Under the pieces are notes generated by a model. That model did not search any database. It worked only from the letters and a program-made list of their open reading frames with translations, and had not been told where the DNA came from. Both the position numbers and the translations under genes were made by a program. Shown one piece after another: positions 1 to 6,307 of a stretch of DNA of 6,553 nt. Source of the stretch: an uncultured Fretibacterium sp. (GTDB lineage Bacteria; Synergistota; Synergistia; Synergistales; Aminobacteriaceae); the NCBI GenBank assembly GCA_905373185.1, contig CAJPSE010000095.1, forward strand, positions 1-6,553. Direction: 5' to 3'. Numbering within the stretch: position 1 is the stretch's first letter; each line of letters opens with the position of its first letter.

Positions 1-1352
1 CCACCCCGTCCCAGACCCTTCTGGTCCCCTTCATCATCGCCAACGTCGCGGACGGCACGGCGAAGGACAACCCCCTGCTGCTCCGGGCCATCCTGCGCGA
101 GCCCGGAACGACGAACACGGGGGATATCGCGGCCTACGACCACTTTACGTGGGATGTGACGGACAACAAGGAGACGGAGAGCGGTCAGTGGGTGTTCGTC
201 CCGGTCCCTGCCTGGCCCGCCCCCGACAGGATCGACTACCGCCTGACCACGGAGGTCACGAACTACACGGGCATCCGCTACGCGGTGCAGCGCTACGACA
301 GTTACGCCTGGACCCACCTGGTCCCCACCCACTGGGCCTTCGATCTGCCGCGATCCCAGAGCCTCAAGGATGTCCCCTCGCGGTTTCAGTTGAATGAGCT
401 CAGCCACATCGCGCCGGGCCTCAAGACCATCTACAGTCAGCGTTTTAACGTCAACGAGGGGAACAAGGTCCCCCTGCGGCTCTATTCCGTTGACCCGGCA
501 AATGACTCTTACGCGCTGACCCTGAACCACAGGATAATCTTCGGCCTGGACCTCGGGACGGCGTCGGCCCCCGCCGAGGGGCGCGAGCCCAGCGTCTGGA
601 AGGCCGCTGCCTTCAACCCCCGCGCCGCCAGCACGGGCTTTCTCAAGGATGTCGCCAAGGCGATGGACGCATCGGACGTGAGGGTACCCGAGGGGCGGAC
701 CGTGACATCCGGCGTCGTCCGCAACGCCTACGTGGCCGGGGACGTCATCGCCTCCTTCGCCGTCGACTCGTCCATCCCCGGCTCGGCCCGAAGGGAAGGG
801 GCCGAGGGCCTGCTGCCCCTGCACATCACCTTCAACCTGCCCCGCAAGCACCTGCTGGTGGCCCCCAAGTGGGAGGGGCTGCTCGACCAGTGGCACGAGA
901 CGGGCGACATCAAAAGCGAATTTGCGCGCAACTTCAGCCTCTACCTGCGCAGCGGGGAGGACAACCACCTGAACCTGATCCAGGAACTGGAGAAACAGGG
1001 GTACTACGACAAGCTGGTCAAGGTCTTTCTGGACGAGGAGCGCGGCGTTATAACCGTGAGCTTCATCGCCATGCTGATGGACGGCACGGGCGGCGGGTCG
1101 CGCCCGGCCCTGCGCATCGTGTCCGACAGGACGCCGACCACGGAGAACGACTTCCTGGTCCTGAGGGACGGAACCTCCGACAACCGCTGGAACCTGACCT
1201 TCTACGCCGCCCCGGCGGACTACAAGGAAAACCCGAGCACCCCGGGGACCGGAGGCTCGGAGAAGAGCGGTGGCGGCGGGGGCTGCGACAGCCTGGGGCT
1301 GGGGATGTTGGGTCTTTTGGCCACAGCGCTGCTGGTTCGTAAAGGGAGGTAG
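1..1352 (+). CDS. Synerg-CTERM domain-containing exported protein, 5'-truncated by window edge
   Basis: The reading frame is open from the left edge (first full codon at 3) to the TAG at 1350-1352, giving 449 visible residues. The true start lies outside the window. The GTG at 156 is an internal Val with no Shine-Dalgarno sequence, in a frame that is already coding. No enzyme motif is recognisable. The visible part looks like a beta-rich extracellular protein, with many alternating hydrophobic/polar stretches and Asp/Asn-Gly turns. The C-terminus has a Ser/Gly linker, a run of five Gly, a lone Cys (codon 1284-1286), a hydrophobic helix (LGMLGLLATALLV) and the basic end RKGR. This is the Synerg-CTERM type of sorting signal. 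From about 639 onward it resembles the C-terminal module of the next gene (see findings). It is transcribed with that gene, with 4 nt between stop and start. I infer a surface-anchored or surface-released protein; its function is unknown. Confidence 0.85.
   Translation, partial: TPSQTLLVPFIIANVADGTAKDNPLLLRAILREPGTTNTGDIAAYDHFTWDVTDNKETESGQWVFVPVPAWPAPDRIDYRLTTEVTNYTGIRYAVQRYDSYAWTHLVPTHWAFDLPRSQSLKDVPSRFQLNELSHIAPGLKTIYSQRFNVNEGNKVPLRLYSVDPANDSYALTLNHRIIFGLDLGTASAPAEGREPSVWKAAAFNPRAASTGFLKDVAKAMDASDVRVPEGRTVTSGVVRNAYVAGDVIASFAVDSSIPGSARREGAEGLLPLHITFNLPRKHLLVAPKWEGLLDQWHETGDIKSEFARNFSLYLRSGEDNHLNLIQELEKQGYYDKLVKVFLDEERGVITVSFIAMLMDGTGGGSRPALRIVSDRTPTTENDFLVLRDGTSDNRWNLTFYAAPADYKENPSTPGTGGSEKSGGGGGCDSLGLGMLGLLATALLVRKGR
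1269..1349 (+). other. Synerg-CTERM-type sorting signal of the first gene
   Basis: This encodes a Gly run followed by Cys, a hydrophobic segment and RKGR at the extreme C-terminus. The layout (Gly-rich linker, invariant Cys, transmembrane helix, basic cluster) is that of Cys-containing bacterial CTERM signals, in particular the one described for Synergistetes. In the analogous MYXO-CTERM system such tails are processed by an intramembrane protease. Whether this Cys is lipidated or cleaved here is inference. Confidence 0.8.
1344..1349 (+). promoter_or_regulatory. Shine-Dalgarno sequence deciding the start of the beta-helix gene
   Basis: GGGAGG lies 7 nt before the ATG at 1357 and directly abuts the TAG stop (1350-1352) of the upstream gene. 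A ribosome finishing the first gene would therefore end at the initiation site of the second, which implies translational coupling. It also excludes the GTG at 1270 as the start, because that codon has no such site. Confidence 0.85.
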
Positions 1353-1356
1353 AGAG

Positions 1357-1440
1357 ATGATGAATGAGAGGATGAAAAGGTTTTTGATCCCGGGCCTGCT
1401 GGGCCTGGCGTGCCTGTCGTTCTGCACCGGCGCGGAGGCC
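1357..1440 (+). other. Signal peptide of the beta-helix protein
   Basis: Residues 1-28 show a basic n-region (Arg5, Lys7, Arg8), a hydrophobic core from Phe9 to about Gly25, and A-E-A just before Asp29. This is a type I signal peptidase pattern. A weak lipobox-like stretch ends at Cys19, but it lies in the middle of the hydrophobic core and is less likely. Confidence 0.8.
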
Positions 1441-4400
1441 GATACGACCACCGTCAACAACGAGATCGAGCTGAGCGACGCCGTGAAGAACCCTGCCAGC
1501 CTGGACATCCGGCTGGGCGGGGATATTCTCATCACCGCATCCATTCCCGTATCGCTGGACGTGAAGCTCGACGGGGCCGGGAAAAAACTGACCGTCAATG
1601 GGGCCTTCCGACACTTCAACGTCACCGACACCCCTACGCTGGAGTTCAAGAACGTGACCTTCGACGGGGACTCCCAAGGCGGTGGCATCTCCATCCCCTC
1701 GGGCGGCAAGGCGAAGTTCGAGGGCGGAGCCTTCAAGGACAACTGCTCTGCCGCAGCGGGCGGCGCCGTATCGGTCGCCAGCGGCGGGGAAGTCACCTTC
1801 GACGGGACGACCTTCACGGACAATCAGGTGACGGGCGACGGCGGGGCCGTCAGCGTCACCGGAACTGGCAAGGCAACGTTCACCGGGGCGATCACCTTCA
1901 CCAGAAACACGGCGACGGGCAGCGGCGGGGCCATCTACTTGGACGGGGCGGCCGTGGAGTTTCCGTCAAGCGTCAACTTCGAGAACAACAAGGCCGCGAA
2001 TGGCGGCGCGGTGGCCCTGAGTGATTCCGCTAACTCCAAAGCCACGTTCAACGGCAACGTGCTGTCCCCCAACACGGCAACAGCAAACGGGGGCTCCCTC
2101 TACATCCCCGGCAGCGCGGCGGTCGTCTTCAACGCGGACCAGGAATTCAGCGGCAACAGTGCAACCAACGGCGGCGCGGTATGGGCCAACACCCTGCCAT
2201 CCCCCTCTCAGACCGTGACCTTCACGAACAACACGGCGAGCGGCGCGGGCGGCGCGGTCTACGTGGGCAGTGCAGGGACGCTCTCGGGTGCGTTCAAATT
2301 CACGACCAACAGCGCACCCAAGGGAGGCGCCGTCTACGCGGGAGCCAACCTCACCGTCTCCGGCGGGAGCTTCTCCGAAAATACGGCGTCCGAGTCCGGC
2401 GGGGCCATTTACGCGGACGGGACAGCCACGGTCACCGGCGGAGATTTCACGGCAAAGAACACGGCCACAGGGGCAGGGTCCGATATGGGCGGCGGGGCCA
2501 TCTGGGCCAAAGAGATCACGGTCGAGCCGTCCGGCAGCGACCCCGTCACCTTCGCGGGCCAGGTCGCTCAAAAGGACGGAGGCGCCCTCTTCAGCAAGGG
2601 CTCTCTCAACGCGACGAACGCGATCTTTAGGAAAAATACGGCGGAGGGCAGCGGCGGGGCCGTGATGGCTCAGGGAACCGTCGCGCTGACGCAGACGTCC
2701 TTCAGCGAAAACAGCAGCAAACAGAAGGGCGGCGCCGTCTACGCGGGGGATAAGGCCACAATCACGTCCAGCGTGTTCGACGGCAACACAGCCAAGGGCG
2801 ACGGCGGCGCGGTGGCCCTCGACAAGAGCACTGCCGATTTCGAGATGACCGCCACGGCCATGCTGGGGAACTCCGCGGGCGATTTTGCGAGCTCCGGGCA
2901 GGGCGGCGCCCTCTATCTGAACCTAAAAGCGGCGAAGATCGACCGCTCCACCTTCTCCGGGAACAGCAGCCAAAGCGCCTCCGACGGGCAGGGAGGGGCC
3001 GTCCGACTTCAGGCGACCGCCCAGTCCACGCTGACCAACTGCACCCTCACCGGCAACACGGTGACGGGCAACACGACCAGCCGCGGCGGCGCGTTTTGGC
3101 TGGGCGGCCCGTTCGTGATGACGAACTGCACCCTATCCCTGGAGAACGAGACCAAGGGCACGGGGGAGAAGCGGGGCGGGGCCGTCTATCTGGATGCGGG
3201 CAGCCTGTCCATGGCCGCCACTCTGGCGGTGGGAAACAAGGCGGAACTCGGGGCCGACGTCTTCAACGGAGGGGGAACCCTCACCACAGGCGGCTACAAC
3301 CGCATCGCCAAGTTCGGAACGGGAACGGGTGACACGTCCTGGGCCAACCCCAACGTGAACGGCATCACCGAGACGGACCGGCAGCAGGACACTTGGACCT
3401 CCGCCGTGTTCTTCGGCTCCAACAAGCTTGATGACAATTCCGGGCCCGCCATCGGCCCATCCTCGGCATCCCGCACGCTCCAGACGCTCGCCCTGAACGA
3501 GGCGGGCGCTCTGGCGGCAGCTGACAGGGCGATGGACAAGATTCCCGCCTCGCTTCCCGGCTTCCCGGGAAAGGACGAGAGGGGCGTTGACCGTCCTCAG
3601 CCGGCGAACGGCAAAAAGGACATCGGGGCCTTCGAGGTGAAACAATCCGGTGGCGGTGGTGGTGAGGACAATCCCGTCCTCACAATCCAATCCATTCGGA
3701 TCAGCGGCATCCCCAACACCCTGACCTCGGTCGGTCAGACTGCAACCCTGACCGCAGTGGTCACCTACCGAAACGGGACAACCTCAAACTCCGAAAAGGT
3801 CACCTGGTCCAGCAGCAATCCTGGAGTGGCACGCATCGACGCCTTCGGCAACCTCTACGCCCGATCCGTGGGCAAGACCGTCATCAGCGTCACGGTGAAC
3901 CGGCAGAAAACCGCAGTGGACTCTGCAGACCTCACCGTTCGGGAGGAGATGAGCTATACCAACGTCCACCCCGAGATCTGGAAGATGCTGGGCGAATTCA
4001 ACGACCTGCTGAGTGCGCAGGGTGCAGGGCTCACCATTGCGGACTCCGACCCGAAGAGGGTGAAAGCCTCCGCATTCCAGAAGGCGTTCCGCGACGCCTG
4101 GGGAACCTCCGCCGCCCAGGTGACGGAGCTGAAATCCGGGGCTCCCATCCGGTTCAAGACGGGGAAGTTCCCCTCAGCACAGGGCTGGAACACCCCCAAG
4201 CCCGCGATCGACGTCTCGCTCGGCAGGCGTGGAAAGGGCGACCTGCTGCCCCTGAAATATCGCTGGGGCCTGTCGTGGGACGACCTGAGCGCGCTGACGG
4301 GGCGTAAGGTGACGAGGGCCGAGGGCCCGGAGCTCTTCGACGTCCTGAAGCTGGCCTTCATCTCCGCGGGCGGGGAAGCCTATACGGTCGTGGGGACCGA

Positions 4401-4737
4401 CGGAGTGGCCGCATCTCAGGCAATCTCCTCGGACGCACTGAAGGTGACGAACGGCAACAACGGCCTGACCCTGGAGCTGACCGCCTTCGTGGCGGACGCC
4501 ATAGGTCCGGCCGCCTCGTCGGCAAAGGCCGGGCCGCGGATCGTCGAAGGACTCCTGGTGGTCCCGGACGGCATCGCCGACGGGACGATCTCGGGCGCCA
4601 TGGGACTGCTCCAGAAAGCGAAGAGCGGCAGCGGAAGCAAGGGCGATGGCGAGGGCGGCGGCGGATGTGACGTCGGAACGGCCGGGGCCGTCTGGCTGCT
4701 GCTGGCCGTGCCCGCGCTGTTGAGGAAAAAGCACTAG
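1357..4737 (+). CDS. Large surface protein: Pmp-like beta-helix, choice-of-anchor Q, Big2 and Synerg-CTERM
   Basis: The protein is 1126 residues. The ATG at 1357 is chosen for its GGGAGG site 7 nt upstream and the signal peptide that follows directly (basic MMNERMKR, hydrophobic 9-25, likely cleavage after A-E-A at 28). Residues about 30-105 lead into the helix. Residues 108-637 carry 19 GGA[VILF]/FxxN repeats of the kind seen in chlamydial polymorphic outer-membrane proteins. About 638-760 looks like a choice-of-anchor Q domain, ending in DERGVDRPQ and DIGAFE. A Gly5 linker (~765-769) leads to a Big2 Ig-like domain at ~774-862 (TWSSSNPGVARID, then VGKTVISVTV). A C-terminal module at ~865-1088 resembles that of the preceding gene. 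The end is Gly4-Cys1104, a hydrophobic helix and RKKH. There is no autotransporter beta-barrel, so anchoring must be by the CTERM tail. It is probably an adhesin or surface-structure protein; this role is inferred from the architecture. It is the last gene of its operon. Confidence 0.9.
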   Translation: MMNERMKRFLIPGLLGLACLSFCTGAEADTTTVNNEIELSDAVKNPASLDIRLGGDILITASIPVSLDVKLDGAGKKLTVNGAFRHFNVTDTPTLEFKNVTFDGDSQGGGISIPSGGKAKFEGGAFKDNCSAAAGGAVSVASGGEVTFDGTTFTDNQVTGDGGAVSVTGTGKATFTGAITFTRNTATGSGGAIYLDGAAVEFPSSVNFENNKAANGGAVALSDSANSKATFNGNVLSPNTATANGGSLYIPGSAAVVFNADQEFSGNSATNGGAVWANTLPSPSQTVTFTNNTASGAGGAVYVGSAGTLSGAFKFTTNSAPKGGAVYAGANLTVSGGSFSENTASESGGAIYADGTATVTGGDFTAKNTATGAGSDMGGGAIWAKEITVEPSGSDPVTFAGQVAQKDGGALFSKGSLNATNAIFRKNTAEGSGGAVMAQGTVALTQTSFSENSSKQKGGAVYAGDKATITSSVFDGNTAKGDGGAVALDKSTADFEMTATAMLGNSAGDFASSGQGGALYLNLKAAKIDRSTFSGNSSQSASDGQGGAVRLQATAQSTLTNCTLTGNTVTGNTTSRGGAFWLGGPFVMTNCTLSLENETKGTGEKRGGAVYLDAGSLSMAATLAVGNKAELGADVFNGGGTLTTGGYNRIAKFGTGTGDTSWANPNVNGITETDRQQDTWTSAVFFGSNKLDDNSGPAIGPSSASRTLQTLALNEAGALAAADRAMDKIPASLPGFPGKDERGVDRPQPANGKKDIGAFEVKQSGGGGGEDNPVLTIQSIRISGIPNTLTSVGQTATLTAVVTYRNGTTSNSEKVTWSSSNPGVARIDAFGNLYARSVGKTVISVTVNRQKTAVDSADLTVREEMSYTNVHPEIWKMLGEFNDLLSAQGAGLTIADSDPKRVKASAFQKAFRDAWGTSAAQVTELKSGAPIRFKTGKFPSAQGWNTPKPAIDVSLGRRGKGDLLPLKYRWGLSWDDLSALTGRKVTRAEGPELFDVLKLAFISAGGEAYTVVGTDGVAASQAISSDALKVTNGNNGLTLELTAFVADAIGPAASSAKAGPRIVEGLLVVPDGIADGTISGAMGLLQKAKSGSGSKGDGEGGGGCDVGTAGAVWLLLAVPALLRKKH
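1678..3267 (+). repeat. 19 tandem GGA/FxxN protein repeats forming a beta-helix
   Basis: GG-A/G/S motifs begin at residues 108, 135, 162, 190, 216, 245, 272, 298, 323, 348, 379, 408, 433, 458, 483, 516, 546, 577 and 607. The spacing is therefore 25-33 residues. The first (GGGI) and sixth (GGSL) are variants; the other 17 read GGA followed by V, I, L or F. Most units also have FxxN about 10 residues before the next GGA (FKDN, FTDN, FTRN, FENN, FSGN, FTNN, FTTN, FSEN, FRKN, FDGN), relaxing to LTGN and LAVGN near the end. This pairing is the hallmark of Pmp-type repeats. At DNA level the units have diverged, but short identical stretches remain, for example 17 nt at 2326-2342 and 2731-2747. Confidence 0.9.
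4654..4734 (+). other. Synerg-CTERM-type sorting signal of the beta-helix protein
   Basis: This encodes Gly4-Cys (Cys codon 4666-4668), then 18 residues containing the hydrophobic stretch AVWLLLAVPALL, then RKKH. It has the same order and nearly the same length as the tail of the preceding gene, with different codons and residues. The signal, rather than recent DNA duplication, is therefore what is conserved. Confidence 0.8.
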
Positions 4738-4759
4738 ACCCCCACAACAGCCGAGACAG

Positions 4760-4792
4760 GGAGGCGGCCCCAAGCGGGGCCGCCTCCTTTTT
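4760..4792 (+). terminator. Rho-independent terminator of the surface-protein operon
   Basis: A perfect 12-bp GC-rich stem (GGAGGCGGCCCC at 4760-4771 with its complement at 4776-4787) has a 4-nt AAGC loop and is followed by five T (4788-4792). It starts 22 nt after the stop of the beta-helix gene. The opposite strand has no T-run after the stem (no A-run before 4760), so it should act only on plus-strand transcription. Confidence 0.93.
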
Positions 4793-4849
4793 CAATCTTC
4801 GATTTTTCAGTTGTCGGTGGAGCACAGCGTGGGACAACCCGGCATCGAA

Positions 4850-6307
4850 TCAGAGCATCCCGTTCTGCGCCTTGCTCAGAAGCTCCATCTTCATCCGATA
4901 GTAGGCCGGGCTCATGTCGAGATAATGCCTGTGCGGATTCTCGAAGCGCTGTTCCTCCGGCCATATCTCCGTCTCGAGCTGGCGTTTTACGTACGCCCGA
5001 ATGTCCTCGAGCGAAGGGGACGACCTCACCCTCTTTCCATCCTCCATGACCAGCTCATGCATCCTCCGGGCCGTACAGCCGGAGTAGACGAAGGTCCTCC
5101 ACGGCCTCTGCGGATTGACGTAGGGATACTCCCCACTGAAGTCGGGGGTCTCCTCCGCCATGGTGATCAGGTCGGAGACGGCGTGGCCCTGGCCGTCATA
5201 GACGCGCCACACCTGTTTCTTCCCGGGATTGGTGATCTTTTCGAAGGTCTCCGAGACCTTTATCTTGGGGTAGCAGGCCTTGCCCTTGTTCACGGCCACC
5301 AGCTTGTACACCGCCCCAAAGACGGGATCGCTCCGCGCCGTAATCAGCCGCTCCCCGACGCCGAAGGCGTCGATGCAGCCGCCCTGCTCCAGTATGGATC
5401 GGATCGTGAACTCGTCCAGGCTGCTGGAAGCGATTATTTTGCAATCCGTCAGGCCGGCCTCGTCCAGCATCCTGCGGGCGGCCTTCGAGAGGTAGGCCAG
5501 GTCGCCGGAATCCAGACGGATGCCCTTCAGACGCTTTCCCCTGGGAATGAGGACCTCCCGGGCGACCCGGATCGCGTTGGGGATGCCAGACTTGAAGACG
5601 TCGTAGGTGTCCACGAGCAGGACCGAGTTGTCCGGGTAGAGCTCCGCAAACTGCTTGAACGCGGTGTACTCGTCGTCGTGATACATGACCCAGCTGTGGG
5701 CCATCGTTCCGCTGACGGGGATGCCGAATATCTGCCCCGCCATCAACGTGGCGGTACTGGCGGCCCCGCCGATGTACGCCGCCCTGGCGCCATAGACGGC
5801 GGCGTCCACGTTATGGGCGCGCCTCGCGCCGAAGTCCGCCACGGCCCGCCCCTGCGCGGCCTGCACGATCCGGTGGGTCTTCGTGGCGATCAGGGACTGA
5901 TGGTTTATCTGGTTCAGGATCGCCGTCTCCACCAGCTGCGCGTCGATCAGCGACGCGCATACCGTAAGGATCGGCTCGTTGGGGTACATGACGCTGCCCT
6001 CCGGCATGGCCGTGACGGTCCCGCGGAAGCGGTAGTCCGCCAGCCATTCCAGGAACCTCTCCTCGTAGATATCGAGCGAGCGCAGATAATCGATGTCCGC
6101 CTTCTCGAAATGAATGTTCTCCAAATAATCGAGCACCTGCTCCAGGCCCGCGAAGATGGCGAAGCCGCCCCCGTCGGGGTTCCTCCGATAGAACACGTCG
6201 AACGTAGCCGGTCCGTCGGCGCTCCCGCCGCCGAAGTACCCGTTGGCCATGGTCATCTCGTACAGATCCATCATCATGGAGATATTGCGCGGTTCAAACT
6301 GCGTCAT
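4850..6307 (-). CDS. pncB: Nicotinate phosphoribosyltransferase
   Basis: The 485-residue cytoplasmic enzyme converts nicotinate, PRPP and ATP to nicotinate mononucleotide in the Preiss-Handler branch of NAD salvage. Recognised family segments, in order, are the N-terminal MDLYEMTMANGYF (13-25), AGLEQVLDYL (53-62), MPEGSVMYPNEPIL (101-114), INHQSLIATK (134-143), DFGARRAH (158-165), GTMAHSWVM (200-208; His204 is the likely phosphorylated His), VDTYDV (232-237), IRLDSGDL (263-270, phosphoribosyl/nicotinate pocket) and DAFGVGERL (313-321). Length and motifs are normal for the ~480-490 residue bacterial subgroup, and nothing is missing. The ATG at 6307 is preferred over the GTG at 6322 because the GAGGG and TGAGG sites lie directly before it and homologues usually begin close to this point. 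Its start overlaps the end of an upstream Cys-rich gene by 14 nt, so it is probably an operon member. It converges on the surface-protein operon. Confidence 0.97.
   Translation of the reverse strand: MTQFEPRNISMMMDLYEMTMANGYFGGGSADGPATFDVFYRRNPDGGGFAIFAGLEQVLDYLENIHFEKADIDYLRSLDIYEERFLEWLADYRFRGTVTAMPEGSVMYPNEPILTVCASLIDAQLVETAILNQINHQSLIATKTHRIVQAAQGRAVADFGARRAHNVDAAVYGARAAYIGGAASTATLMAGQIFGIPVSGTMAHSWVMYHDDEYTAFKQFAELYPDNSVLLVDTYDVFKSGIPNAIRVAREVLIPRGKRLKGIRLDSGDLAYLSKAARRMLDEAGLTDCKIIASSSLDEFTIRSILEQGGCIDAFGVGERLITARSDPVFGAVYKLVAVNKGKACYPKIKVSETFEKITNPGKKQVWRVYDGQGHAVSDLITMAEETPDFSGEYPYVNPQRPWRTFVYSGCTARRMHELVMEDGKRVRSSPSLEDIRAYVKRQLETEIWPEEQRFENPHRHYLDMSPAYYRMKMELLSKAQNGML

Noticed and set aside
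156..158. GTG as start of the first gene
   Set aside because: The same frame is open and codes plausible protein back to base 3, and there is no Shine-Dalgarno sequence before it; the gene begins outside the window.
1270..1356. Upstream GTG start for the beta-helix gene
   Set aside because: It would overlap the CTERM coding region of gene 1 and put a Trp-rich stretch before an otherwise perfect signal peptide; the ATG at 1357 has an ideal ribosome site.
1399..1413. Possible lipobox ending at Cys19 of the beta-helix protein
   Set aside because: The Cys is within the hydrophobic core and is followed by more hydrophobic residues, while a clear A-E-A type I site follows at residues 26-28.
1678..3267. 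CRISPR-like or satellite-like periodic DNA
   Set aside because: The periodicity is 75-99 nt, continuous in one reading frame and conserved mainly at protein level; it is a protein repeat.
1063..4837. Several long minus-strand frames (e.g. 1063-1677, 1966-2571, 3133-3690, 4174-4773) opposite the beta-helix gene
   Set aside because: They are expected in GC-rich DNA opposite a repetitive coding sequence; they have no recognisable domains or ribosome sites and lie fully antisense to a well-supported gene.
4810..4838. Inverted repeat GTTGTC/GACAAC as a pncB terminator
   Set aside because: The stem is only 6 bp with a 17-nt loop, and on the minus strand it is followed by A-rich rather than T-rich sequence.
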